In this document: piece by piece, positions 7,342-16,314 of the stretch
Numbering within the stretch: position 1 is the first letter of the stretch
Layout: every line of letters starts with the position of its first letter
NCBI GenBank assembly: GCA_020073285.1
Contig: JAIQFM010000002.1
Span: 1-59,299 of the forward strand
DNA: 59,299 nucleotides
Source: Terriglobia bacterium
GTDB taxonomy: Bacteria; Acidobacteriota; Terriglobia; Terriglobales; Acidobacteriaceae
Direction of reading: 5' to 3'
The notes under the pieces: model-generated
Databases searched by the model: none
Told to the model about the DNA's origin: nothing
Seen by the model: only the letters and a program-made list of their open reading frames with translations
Translations under genes and position numbers: made by a program

Positions 7342-7347
7342 ATTATA
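7342..7347 (-). promoter_or_regulatory. Putative -10 box of the RRM gene
   Basis: TATAAT on the minus strand, in the most AT-rich patch of the region. If used, the transcript would start near 7335 and carry a leader of about 180 bases before the RRM start codon. No good -35 hexamer is visible at 16-18 bp. Confidence 0.45.
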
Positions 7348-7393
7348 GTTAATACAACGTTAGGTAAGGGCGGCGTGTGCTAGCCTCGACGAT

Positions 7394-8122
7394 ATGGCTG
7401 CTTCCGAAACGACACGTGTGCGCGGAACCACCGTCGCCGAACCGGCGATGGTGCGCGTGCCCGAAGGCTGGTTCTGGATGGGCAGCGACCATGGCTTGGA
7501 CTGCGAGTGTCCGCGGCACCGGGTGTGGGTGGATGAGATTGAAATGGGCGCGTGTCAGGTAACCAACCGCGAGTACGCAACGTTCTTGACGGCCACGGGT
7601 CGGAAGGCCGCGCCACAGGTGTTTGGCAATCCGGACTTCAGTGATCCCGAGCAGCCGGTGGTGGCGGTGTCGTGGTTCGAAGCGGTGGCCTATTGCGAGT
7701 GGCTGAGCGCGGCAACGGGGCGGCAGTATCGTCTGCCGACGGAGGCGGAGTGGGAGCGGGCGGCGCGCGGAGGCGTGGACGACAAACCTTATCCGTGGGG
7801 CGATGAGCCGCCGCAGTCGCGTCCGGAATATGCGTCAAGGTGGAAGGCGGGCCCGGAGCCGGTGGGACGCAGCCAGCCGAATGCATACGGTTTGTACGAG
7901 ATGTGCGAGAACGTGCACGAGTGGTGCAGCGACTGGTTCGACGCTTCCTACTACCTGCATTCGCCGGAGCGCAATCCGCGCGGGCCGGAGAACGGTTCGA
8001 GGCGGGCGTCGAGGGGCGGCTCATGGAGGCACCACGTGAAGAATTCCAAGTGCCATACCAGATCGAGCATTCCGCCGGAATTTCAGTACGCGGATTATGG
8101 GTTCAGGGTGTGCAGGAGCTAG
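7394..8122 (+). CDS. SUMF1/FGE-like (formylglycine-generating enzyme family) protein
   Basis: A 242-residue single-domain member of the FGE-sulfatase (SUMF1/EgtB/PvdO fold) family. Hallmarks are RVPEGWFWMGSDHG at the start, CQVTNREYATFLTATG, VAVSWFEAVAYCEWLS then YRLPTEAEWERAARGG, YPWGDE, NAYGLYEMCENVHEWCSDW, and the end ASRGGSWRHH with the closing DYGFRVCRS. True FGEs oxidise a sulfatase cysteine using two active-site cysteines; those are not obvious here, and no sulfatase is nearby, so another role is possible. The TAG stop lies inside a period-7 array. Confidence 0.85.
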   Translation: MAASETTRVRGTTVAEPAMVRVPEGWFWMGSDHGLDCECPRHRVWVDEIEMGACQVTNREYATFLTATGRKAAPQVFGNPDFSDPEQPVVAVSWFEAVAYCEWLSAATGRQYRLPTEAEWERAARGGVDDKPYPWGDEPPQSRPEYASRWKAGPEPVGRSQPNAYGLYEMCENVHEWCSDWFDASYYLHSPERNPRGPENGSRRASRGGSWRHHVKNSKCHTRSSIPPEFQYADYGFRVCRS

Positions 8123-8134
8123 GAGTCAGGAGTC
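8113..8134. repeat. Period-7 array (AGGAGTC) over a stop codon
   Basis: CAGGAGC, TAGGAGT, CAGGAGT, C. The TAG stop of the FGE-like gene (8120-8122) is part of the second unit. Confidence 0.75.
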
Positions 8135-8174
8135 TGTCGTCCGCAGGGTGTATCGGAAGTCCGGTGAGGGTAAT

Positions 8175-8277
8175 GTGTAGCCGCTGTCATCCCGAGCGAG
8201 GGAGGGCTCCCGCGCGTTTTCTTCAGCGCGGGAAACCCGAGTCGAGGGATCTCTGCGTTTCCTCTCTCGGCTACACC
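8175..8277. repeat. MITE-like element with GTGTAGCC ends, copy A
   Basis: The ends are GTGTAGCC and GGCTACACC. Inside are GTCATCCCGAGCGAGGGAGG, a GC hairpin (CCCGCGCG/CGCGGG) and GTCGAGGGATCTCTG. Copies share this layout at 26010-26150; a different interior with the same ends lies at 37443-37533. Confidence 0.8.
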
Positions 8278-8305
8278 AAGTTCTGAGACTGCAGGACGAC
8301 ACTGG

Positions 8306-8506
8306 TTATTCTTTGCTGGTTTCGACGGACTCCGTCTTGGGCTCTTCCTTCGGCGGCTCTTTATGTGGTTCGCCGGAGAGCGCCGACTTAAAACCGCGGA
8401 TGCCTTCGCCCAGACCCTTGCCCAGCTCGCCAATCTTGCGCGGGCCAAAGATCAGCAGAGCTATGCCGAAGATGACCAGCAGTTCAGGAAGCCCGATTTC
8501 GCCCAC
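8306..8506 (-). CDS. tatA: Twin-arginine translocase subunit TatA
   Basis: A 66-residue TatA/E: a short periplasmic N-terminus, one membrane helix (ELLVIFGIALLIFG), the conserved FGP hinge, an amphipathic helix (RKIGELGKGLGEGIRGFKSA) and a charged tail. TatA oligomers form the pore that exports folded proteins. The start is taken at the GTG giving MGEIGLPELL, 7 bases after GAGAGG; another GTG two codons upstream is possible. It lies about 110 bases past the last ccm gene on the same strand. tatC is not in the window. Confidence 0.93.
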   Translation of the reverse strand: MGEIGLPELLVIFGIALLIFGPRKIGELGKGLGEGIRGFKSALSGEPHKEPPKEEPKTESVETSKE

Positions 8507-8615
8507 AAGCACACCTCTCTGTTGCCTACTCTAACCCCAGGTTGGGAGCGATGTCGCGCAAGGGCCGGGGTTAAAGCCCTATGCGATGGGGGCCGGTGCT
8601 TCGCGACAGATCGTC

Positions 8616-8735
8616 TTAGCTGCGGTCGAGATCATTGATGTCGTCGCGCACGCGTTGGTAGCCGCGCGTGAGGATGAAAAGATAAACGATGTGGATCGCC
8701 CAAGTGGCGCCGTAAGCGGCGTAGACCCATTTCAT
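8616..8735 (-). CDS. ccmD: CcmD-like small membrane protein
   Basis: A 39-residue peptide (begins MKWVYAAYGATWAIHIVYLF) with one membrane helix followed by a basic and acidic tail (RGYQRVRDDINDLDRS). Size, topology and place at the end of the ccm operon fit CcmD, which helps release heme-loaded CcmE from CcmABC. Its ATG overlaps the TGA of ccmC by 4 bases. Confidence 0.8.
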   Translation of the reverse strand: MKWVYAAYGATWAIHIVYLFILTRGYQRVRDDINDLDRS

Positions 8736-9430
8736 CGCGCTACTCCCTTCGCACCGGCGATAGCTCTCATGGCGTGCGCCTCTTCCACCTGCTGGCGCAG
8801 CCGCTCCAACTTGTAGCGCAGCCAGATCACCAGCAATGCCAGTCCTAGAAAGCCTACCCAGTTCATGAGCAGGGCGTTCATCATGCGCGGGTCGATGCCG
8901 GAACCTTCCCCGCCGCCAACTACCGGCTGCGGATGCTGGGTGCGGAACCAGCGGATCGCCATGTAGACGAAGACCACGTCAACCGCGCCGAAGATGGCAA
9001 GCACCGAGGCGAGCACCGGGTTCTGGCCGGCCGTCGAGTAGCGGCGCAGCAGCAGGTAGCTGACATAGATGAGCCAGAGAACCAGAGTGGAGGTGAGGCG
9101 CGCGTCCCAGGTCCACCAGATGCCCCAGATCGGCTTGGCCCAGATGGGCCCGGTCACCAGCACGACGGTGCAGAACACGACGCCGACTTCCGCGGTGGAG
9201 AGCGCGATAGCGTCGGCCTTGGGCTCCCGCGTCGCCAAGTACCAGATGGAGGCCACGAGGTTGGCGAAGAAGCAGAGGAACGCCGTCCAGGCCGAGGGCA
9301 CGTGGTAATAGAAAATGCGCTGCACGTCTCCCATCGTCATTTCCCTGGGGGCGACGATGAGTCCCTGGTAGAGCCCGTAGGAGAGCAGCGCGAGGGTGAT
9401 GAGGGCGAAGATGGAGAAGGCTGATTTCAT
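8732..9430 (-). CDS. ccmC: Heme exporter/handling protein CcmC
   Basis: A 232-residue six-helix membrane protein of the heme-handling protein family. It carries the tryptophan-rich WWD signature (GPIWAKPIWGIWWTWDARLT) that binds heme on the periplasmic side, and the flanking His in IFYYHVPSAW before it. CcmC loads heme onto CcmE. The start is the ATG overlapping the ccmB stop by 4 bases; its own stop overlaps the ccmD start in the same way. Much longer open frames extend upstream in the same phase but lie over ccmB. Confidence 0.95.
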   Translation of the reverse strand: MKSAFSIFALITLALLSYGLYQGLIVAPREMTMGDVQRIFYYHVPSAWTAFLCFFANLVASIWYLATREPKADAIALSTAEVGVVFCTVVLVTGPIWAKPIWGIWWTWDARLTSTLVLWLIYVSYLLLRRYSTAGQNPVLASVLAIFGAVDVVFVYMAIRWFRTQHPQPVVGGGEGSGIDPRMMNALLMNWVGFLGLALLVIWLRYKLERLRQQVEEAHAMRAIAGAKGVAR

Positions 9431-10104
9431 TCCGCGTGCAATACCGTTTCGAACAGGAAGAATCCCACGATGGTGAACACTATATCGTACACGGCGAGGA
9501 AAACCAGCGAGAGGTAGGGTGAGTTGTCGCCGGTGAGAATGGCGGTGGTGGCCGCGACCATGGCCAGCAGCGCGGGGATCGAGATGGGGAACAACAGCAG
9601 GGGCAGCATGACTTCTCGACTGCGCGTACGGATGGACATCGCCGCGAAAAAGGTGCCATTCACCACCAGCGCCCAGGTCCCCAGCACCGCGGCGAACACC
9701 AGTTGGTAGGCGGGGCCCACGCTGCGCAGGTCGTAGAAGACGACGAACAGCGGCGTCATCAACGCTACCAGGATGATGACGAAGAGGAAGTTGCCGATCG
9801 CCTTGGCCAGGAACAGCGATTCGGCGGGCGCGGGGGACACGCGGTAGGCGTCCAGCACCTGGTTGCGCAACTCGCGCGCCCAAGTCTGATTGAGGGCAAC
9901 CACGGCTGCGAACAGCAGCGCTACCCAGACGAGTCCGCCGGCAATGCGGCGGGATTCTTCGGCGGTGAGGTCGAAGGAGAAGCTGAAGATCACCACCACC
10001 AGCAGGGCGAAAAACAGCATGGAGTTGATGGCGTCCTTGGAGCGCCACTCCAGGCGCATGTCCTTGGCGAGGGTGACACGCAGAACGGGAAGGAACGCGC
10101 TCAT
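9427..10104 (-). CDS. ccmB: Heme exporter membrane subunit CcmB
   Basis: A 225-residue protein with about six membrane helices. Family features include the N-terminal KDMRLEWRSKDAINSMLFFA, the periplasmic loop with ALNQTWARELRNQVLDAYRV and SPAPAESLFLAKAIGN. CcmB is the permease partner of the CcmA ATPase in the complex that releases holo-CcmE. It overlaps the preceding methyltransferase-like gene and the following ccmC by 4 bases each. Confidence 0.95.
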   Translation of the reverse strand: MSAFLPVLRVTLAKDMRLEWRSKDAINSMLFFALLVVVIFSFSFDLTAEESRRIAGGLVWVALLFAAVVALNQTWARELRNQVLDAYRVSPAPAESLFLAKAIGNFLFVIILVALMTPLFVVFYDLRSVGPAYQLVFAAVLGTWALVVNGTFFAAMSIRTRSREVMLPLLLFPISIPALLAMVAATTAILTGDNSPYLSLVFLAVYDIVFTIVGFFLFETVLHAE

Positions 10105-10622
10105 AGGCGGCCTCCCGCATCGGTGCCGCGCCGAGCCGTGGGTCTTCGCGGAATCCAGCGCGGGACCGTCCGGCAGTACTCTTCATACGCGGCGCCGAAT
10201 TTTCTGCGCAGCGCTGGCTCTTCGTAGAGCAAGACGAAAATGTGGCCCAGCAAAAGCCACGGCAGACAGAACAGCAGGGCCGTGCCGGAGCGAAGGAACA
10301 ACGCATAACCCGCCAACAGCAATGAGCCGCCGAGGTACATGGGATTGCGCACGTAGCGGTACAGTCCGACGGCAACAAACTGGCGCGGCGGATCAAAGGG
10401 CGCCGGAGTGCCGTGGCCGCGCAAGACGAACGTGACGACGCACGTCAGGCCAATCGCCGCCCCGATAAGCATGACGGGAACCGCCAGCAGTCTGGTCCAG
10501 TCGGGCAGCGTGAGCCCGAACTGCCGATCGTAGGAGCGAAGGCCCAGCGCGACCCAGGCCCACAGCCATACGAACAGGCACACCACCACGACGGCCCGGA
10601 GGGCGATGAACGCGGTGTTCAT
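10101..10622 (-). CDS. Isoprenylcysteine carboxyl methyltransferase-like membrane protein
   Basis: A 173-residue membrane protein of the ICMT/phospholipid methyltransferase (PEMT-like) family. The C-terminal half has the typical GLYRYVRNPMYLGGSLLLAG segment, followed by an EEP motif (LYEEPALRRKFGAAYEEYCR) that contacts S-adenosylmethionine. The substrate is unknown; bacterial homologues are often annotated only as isoprenylcysteine methyltransferases. It is inserted between ccmA and ccmB with 4-base overlaps on both sides, so it is translated as part of the cytochrome maturation operon. Confidence 0.85.
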   Translation of the reverse strand: MNTAFIALRAVVVVCLFVWLWAWVALGLRSYDRQFGLTLPDWTRLLAVPVMLIGAAIGLTCVVTFVLRGHGTPAPFDPPRQFVAVGLYRYVRNPMYLGGSLLLAGYALFLRSGTALLFCLPWLLLGHIFVLLYEEPALRRKFGAAYEEYCRTVPRWIPRRPTARRGTDAGGRL

Positions 10623-11329
10623 GAAACCCTCGGCGAGTGCAGCTCGTCGCGAACCTGGGAGCGGCGCTCGGTGATCGCGCCGGCGTCCATGAAGATGGAT
10701 TCGTCGGCCACGCCGTCCAGCAGTGCGGGCTGGTGAGTGACCACAAAAACCGCTTTGCCGGCGTCGCGCATTTCGCCCAGCAGGCGGACCATCTCGCGGG
10801 CGGAGACGATGTCCACGTTGGAGAAGGGCTCGTCGAGCAGCACCACGACGGGATCATTGAGAATGGCGCGGGCCAGCGACAGACGCTGCCGCATGCCCTG
10901 GGAATACTGGCCGACGCGGCGTGGGAGAGCGGGATCGAGGCCGACCGCGCGCATGACCTCGGCGCAGCGCTGGTCGCCGCGGATGCCATAGAGCCGCGCG
11001 AAGTAGCGCAGATTCTCCATGCCGTCCATTTCGTCGTAGAGCAGCGGGGCGTGCGCCATGTAGCCAATCTGGGCGGCGGCGGAACGCAGTTGCGACGAGC
11101 CGAGCACGGTCACCGTGCCGCGTGAGGGACGCATCAGGCCGGCGATGGCGCGCAGCAGCGTGGACTTCCCGGCCCCGTTGTCGCCCAGCACCAGATAGAG
11201 GCGGGCAGGCACGAACTCGGCGCTGACGCCGCGCAGGGCGGCAAAGCGCCCATACAGTTTCGTGACCTCGCTGAGGACGATGGCGGGCGCGGATTCCGGA
11301 TCAGTTGTCGTTGGGTGCGAAAAGCTCAC
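10619..11329 (-). CDS. ccmA: Heme exporter ATP-binding subunit CcmA
   Basis: A 236-residue ABC ATPase. Walker A is GDNGAGKST, the signature is YSQGMRQRLSLARA, Walker B is VVLLDEPFSNVD and the H-loop is VVTHQP. Its place directly before ccmB/C identifies it as CcmA. I take the GTG start that overlaps the ccmE stop (GTGA); the open frame continues 42 codons upstream but those codons lie within ccmE. Its own stop overlaps the methyltransferase start. Confidence 0.93.
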   Translation of the reverse strand: MSFSHPTTTDPESAPAIVLSEVTKLYGRFAALRGVSAEFVPARLYLVLGDNGAGKSTLLRAIAGLMRPSRGTVTVLGSSQLRSAAAQIGYMAHAPLLYDEMDGMENLRYFARLYGIRGDQRCAEVMRAVGLDPALPRRVGQYSQGMRQRLSLARAILNDPVVVLLDEPFSNVDIVSAREMVRLLGEMRDAGKAVFVVTHQPALLDGVADESIFMDAGAITERRSQVRDELHSPRVS

Positions 11330-11832
11330 TGCACAAGACCGGCGGTGGTAGTGGTTCCGGCCTGGGCTTTCTGCATCGGCTTGGCCGGGGTATACGTGGG
11401 CTGCGAGCCGGGTGCGCCGGGCTGGTCGGGCGCGGGCGCGTATTTCGAGGCACACTTAGCCTGGAGCTGGTTGGCGTGGAAGATGCCGTCGCGTCCGAAG
11501 CGGCCCTCGGCCATGGCCTGCGAATCGTCCTTGAAGGTGTCCGGCGGGGCCTCGGTGCCTAAGTACACCACGGGCAGGGTCAGGTCGTTTTCCTTGAGCG
11601 CGAATTCCACGCGCGAGCCTTGTCGCTTGATGGTGCCGGGTACGACGTTGCCGGCCACGCGCAGCCGCTTGGCGTAGCGGCTGTCGTTCATGTCGCGCAG
11701 CTCCTTGATGGTCACGTAATAGCTCTTGCTCTGCTGCACGCCGGTAAAGGCGAGATAGCCGAGGGATACGATCACAATGGCGATGGCCACGCCGAAGCGA
11801 ATGTAGGTAAGGCGGCTCTTCAAGTCAGACAT
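11326..11832 (-). CDS. ccmE: Heme chaperone CcmE, CXXXY variant
   Basis: A 168-residue periplasmic heme chaperone with one N-terminal anchor (FGVAIAIVIVSLGYLAFTGV) and the OB-fold core: YVTIKELRDM, RLRVAGNVVPGTIKR, VVYLGTEAPPDTF and GRFGRDGIFHANQL. The usual heme-binding site is HxxxY; here the stretch reads LQAKCASKYAPAP, so Cys replaces the covalent-heme His. This CXXXY type is known from archaea and some sulfate reducers. The C-terminus is extended and Pro/Thr-rich. First gene of the ccm operon; divergent from thiC. Confidence 0.93.
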   Translation of the reverse strand: MSDLKSRLTYIRFGVAIAIVIVSLGYLAFTGVQQSKSYYVTIKELRDMNDSRYAKRLRVAGNVVPGTIKRQGSRVEFALKENDLTLPVVYLGTEAPPDTFKDDSQAMAEGRFGRDGIFHANQLQAKCASKYAPAPDQPGAPGSQPTYTPAKPMQKAQAGTTTTAGLVQ

Positions 11833-11856
11833 ACGTCCCCACTAGGCAAACTGTAA

Positions 11857-13428
<1,572 letters not shown>

Positions 13429-13430
13429 GC

Positions 13431-13467
13431 GACAGGTTTCAGGCTGCAGGAAACAGGCTTCAGGAAA
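13431..13467. repeat. Period-7 array (xxCAGGx) after thiC
   Basis: GACAGGT, TTCAGGC, TGCAGGA, AACAGGC, TTCAGGA. It begins 2 bases after the thiC stop and ends just before the terminator. Confidence 0.75.
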
Positions 13468-13470
13468 GGC

Positions 13471-13503
13471 AAAAGCCGCGTGCGGTTCGCGGCTTTTTGT
13501 TTT
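13471..13503 (+). terminator. Rho-independent terminator after thiC
   Basis: AAAAGCCGCG (13471-13480) pairs with CGCGGCTTTT (13488-13497) around a 7-base loop, followed by TGTTTTG. The A-rich left arm lets it work in both directions. Confidence 0.9.
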
Positions 13504-13528
13504 GTCTTGCGCCTGCTATTGGCGCCGG

Positions 13529-13750
13529 TCACTCGGCTTTCAGCGAGCGTCTCCACTTGGCGTGCAGCCACAGGAGAATGCCGACGCCGCAAATTTCCAG
13601 CGGCCCGAGAGGGAGGATCATGGCGATCGCGGGAAGCGGTTTGCTGGTGAGATCCTTGACCCCCCAGATGACACCGGCGGCCGCGATCAGGCTTGCGATC
13701 TGCTCTTCACGGTGAATTCGCGTGCATCGTTTTATCAAGCGTTCTAGCAC
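13529..13750 (-). CDS. Small membrane protein of unknown function
   Basis: A 73-residue protein with two likely membrane helices (IASLIAAAGVIWGVKDL and AIAMILPLGPLEICGVGILL) and a basic C-terminus (HAKWRRSLKAE). No family recognised. It lies between the thiC terminator and the transketolase genes, about 60 bases downstream of the latter on the same strand. Confidence 0.55.
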   Translation of the reverse strand: MLERLIKRCTRIHREEQIASLIAAAGVIWGVKDLTSKPLPAIAMILPLGPLEICGVGILLWLHAKWRRSLKAE

Positions 13751-13811
13751 AATCCCAACCTAGCACTTCCCCGGCGGACGAGCGAGGTGACATTTGTGCC
13801 ATGGCCTTCGG

Positions 13812-14777
13812 TTATTTCCGTTTCAGGACGCGTTTCACTGCGGAAACGATGTGCGGCGCAGTCAGACCGTATTTCTCCATCAACTGGTCGGGCGTCCCCG
13901 ATTCGGCGTAGGTGTTCTGGATGCCGACAAACTCCATCGGCGCCGGATGCGACGCCGCCACCGACTTCGCCACCTGCGACCCCAGCCCGCCGTCGAGCAG
14001 GTGCTCCTCGGCGGTGACGATGGCGCCACACTCGCGCGCCGCGCGGGCCACCGCCTCATCGTCGAGCGGCTTGACGGTGTGCATGTCGAGCACGCGCGCG
14101 GAAATGCCCGCGTCTTCCAGTTGCGCCTGGGCTTGCAAGGCGTAACCGACTTCCAGGCCGCAGGCGATGAGGGCGACGTCGCGGCCGTCGCCGTGTTGCT
14201 TCGCCTTGCCGATTTCGAACTTATCTTCCGCGGTGTAGAGGATGGGCGCCTTGGGGCGTCCGGTGCGCATGTAGCAGGGCCCGCTCCACTCGGCCATGCG
14301 GTGCACCAGGGCGCGGGCGCAAAATTCGTCGGAAGGTATGAGCACCACGAACCCGGCCAGGCCGCAGGCGAGCGCGATGTCTTCCACCGCCATCTGGCTG
14401 GGGCCGTCCTCGCCGATGGAAATACCGCCGTGCGAGCCGACGAACTTGGCGTTGACGTGCGGGTACGCCACCGACATGCGCAACTGGTCGTAGCCCTTGT
14501 CCATCAGGAACACGGCGAAGGACGACGCGAAGGGAATTTTGCCGCTGAGCGCCAGCCCGCCCGCCATGCCGACCATGTTCGCCTCGGCGATTCCGATGGT
14601 GAAAAAGCGGTCGGGAAATTCCTTGCCGAACTTGGCGCTGTAGGTGGACTTGGCCAGATCGGCGTCCAGCGCGACCACGTTGGGGTTAGCGCGGCCCAAC
14701 TCCACCAGCGCCTGTCCGTAGGCCTCGCGCGTGGCGGCGCCCATCTTGAGCTCGAATTTGCTGCTCGTGGTCTTCAC
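13812..14777 (-). CDS. Transketolase, C-terminal subunit
   Basis: A 321-residue protein containing the pyrimidine-binding and C-terminal domains of transketolase. Key stretches are LDADLAKSTYSAKFGKEFPD, RFFTIGIAEANMVGMAGGLA, SHGGISIGEDGPSQMAVEDI and, near the end, IVTAEEHLLDGGLGSQVA. Together with the product of the adjacent gene it forms a split transketolase that moves two-carbon units in the pentose phosphate pathway. The GTG start overlaps the TGA of the N-terminal subunit gene, so the two chains are translationally coupled. Confidence 0.92.
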   Translation of the reverse strand: MKTTSSKFELKMGAATREAYGQALVELGRANPNVVALDADLAKSTYSAKFGKEFPDRFFTIGIAEANMVGMAGGLALSGKIPFASSFAVFLMDKGYDQLRMSVAYPHVNAKFVGSHGGISIGEDGPSQMAVEDIALACGLAGFVVLIPSDEFCARALVHRMAEWSGPCYMRTGRPKAPILYTAEDKFEIGKAKQHGDGRDVALIACGLEVGYALQAQAQLEDAGISARVLDMHTVKPLDDEAVARAARECGAIVTAEEHLLDGGLGSQVAKSVAASHPAPMEFVGIQNTYAESGTPDQLMEKYGLTAPHIVSAVKRVLKRK

Positions 14778-15610
14778 CGCGCGTTGGCCTCCAATTCCTT
14801 CAGCGCCGCCTCGACCTGCTCTTTTTTCGGCGCGACTCCGTGCCACTCGGGATTGTTTTCCATGAACGACACGCCTTTGCCCTTGATGGTATTGGCAATC
14901 ACCGCCGTGGGACGCGAAGTCCCGGCGCGCGCCTGTTGCAGTGCGTTAATACACTGCTCCAAGTCGTGGCCGTCGATCTCGATGACGTTCCAGTTGAACG
15001 AGCGGAATTTTTCCGCGACCGGCGCGGGATCGAGGATGTCGACGAGGAAGCCGTCGAGTTGCTGCTTGTTGTAGTCTACGATCACGGTCAGGTTCGAGAG
15101 GCGGTGGAAGCCCGCGTACATGGCGGCTTCCCATATCTGCCCTTCCTGAATTTCGCCGTCGCCGACCATGACGAAGGTGTGCCAGTCGCGCTGGTCCATG
15201 CGCGCCGCCAGCGCCATGCCGATGCCGATGGAAATTCCCTGCCCCAGCGATCCGGTGGAGGCTTCCAAAGCCGGCAGCATGCGCTTGTCCGGATGCCCTT
15301 GCAGCGGCGAGCCCAGCTTGCGCAAGGTGGACAGCAGCGCCGGGTCGAGATAGCCGGCCTCGGCCAGGGTGGCATAGAGCACGGGAACGCCATGCCCCTT
15401 GGAGAGCACGAAGCGGTCGCGCTCGGACCAGTCGGCACGCTTGGGATCGTGCCGCAGCACGCGGAAATAAAGCGCGACCAGCAACTCCACTGCGGACAGC
15501 GATCCGCCCGGGTGGCCGCTGCCGGCCGCGCCAATCATTTTCACGATCGCAATGCGAATGCGATTGGCGATCTGCTTGAGGTCGGTGATCGGCTCCACCA
15601 GGGTGCTCAT
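14774..15610 (-). CDS. Transketolase, N-terminal subunit
   Basis: A 278-residue protein carrying the thiamine-diphosphate binding domain: SGHPGGSLSAVELLVALYF, the ERDRFVLSKGH segment, GSLGQGISIGIGMALAAR and the TPP/Mg motif GDGEIQEGQIWEAAMYAGFH with VDYNKQQLDG. Split transketolases are common in archaea and many bacteria. It overlaps the GAF protein gene upstream by 4 bases and the C-terminal subunit gene downstream by 4 bases, giving a three-gene unit. Confidence 0.93.
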   Translation of the reverse strand: MSTLVEPITDLKQIANRIRIAIVKMIGAAGSGHPGGSLSAVELLVALYFRVLRHDPKRADWSERDRFVLSKGHGVPVLYATLAEAGYLDPALLSTLRKLGSPLQGHPDKRMLPALEASTGSLGQGISIGIGMALAARMDQRDWHTFVMVGDGEIQEGQIWEAAMYAGFHRLSNLTVIVDYNKQQLDGFLVDILDPAPVAEKFRSFNWNVIEIDGHDLEQCINALQQARAGTSRPTAVIANTIKGKGVSFMENNPEWHGVAPKKEQVEAALKELEANAR

Positions 15611-16176
15611 GAATGGGCTTTCTCTCCCGCCGCCTCGCGCGCCTTCATCACCAGGTACTTTCCGTGAGTGCTGAGGAAACGCGCTAGCAGCGTGGCGATT
15701 TCATGCAGTAGAACGCGCTCTTCGTAGGCGAACGTGTTCAAGCGGTCGCTTTCAAGGTCCATCACCCCGATCACGTGCGTGCCGATCTTGATCGGCGTGA
15801 CCAGTTCGGAGCGGGTCTCGGGGAAAACTTTGAAGTACTGCGGATCGCGGCTGACGTCGGGCACAACCTTCGCCATACCGGTTTTCGCCGCCTCGCCGAC
15901 GTTGCCCTCGCCCACGCGCATGGAGTCGCAGCGCGGCGCGGATCCCGCCGAGGCGACACGCGGCAGGCGTTCGCCCGTCGCGAGATAGATGGTGACCGCG
16001 AAGTATTGCCGCGAGCTTTGCAGCAGCCCGGCGACCGCGTCCAACGGCGACTCGGGAATTCGCGCACCGCGGATTTCGCGCAGCGGCAGCCGCCCGCGCG
16101 AGGCAAGCCGCGGCTTCGGCGCCAATACTTGCTCCACCGCCTCGAGCACTACCCGCGCAGAACGATAAGTTTTCAC
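15607..16176 (-). CDS. GAF-domain protein coupled to transketolase
   Basis: A 189-residue protein with one GAF domain (residues about 50-175): SSRQYFAVTIYLATGERLPR, SMRVGEGNVGEAAKTGMAKV, VPDVSRDPQYFKVFPETRSE and LVTPIKIGTHVIGVMDLESD. No output domain is fused. It resembles the free-methionine-sulfoxide-reductase/GAF branch, but the cysteines that branch uses are not at those places, so a sensing role is more likely. It is the first gene of the split-transketolase unit, with a 4-base overlap. Confidence 0.8.
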   Translation of the reverse strand: MKTYRSARVVLEAVEQVLAPKPRLASRGRLPLREIRGARIPESPLDAVAGLLQSSRQYFAVTIYLATGERLPRVASAGSAPRCDSMRVGEGNVGEAAKTGMAKVVPDVSRDPQYFKVFPETRSELVTPIKIGTHVIGVMDLESDRLNTFAYEERVLLHEIATLLARFLSTHGKYLVMKAREAAGEKAHS

Positions 16177-16314
16177 CGCAGTTCCTGGAAGATGGGAATA
16201 TCCTAAGTCTATCCGCGCGGATTTGCCGGGTCAATAAACGGTTGATAGTATTGGCCGTTTTGTGCTGGTGTCGATCTCGGCGGCGGCTGACGCGAGTACG
16301 GAGGGGCAACGTCG

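Noticed and set aside
8732-10396. One long open frame of 554 codons covering ccmC and ccmB
   Set aside because: Its first 320 codons lie over ccmB and the methyltransferase in another phase; ccmC starts at 9430.
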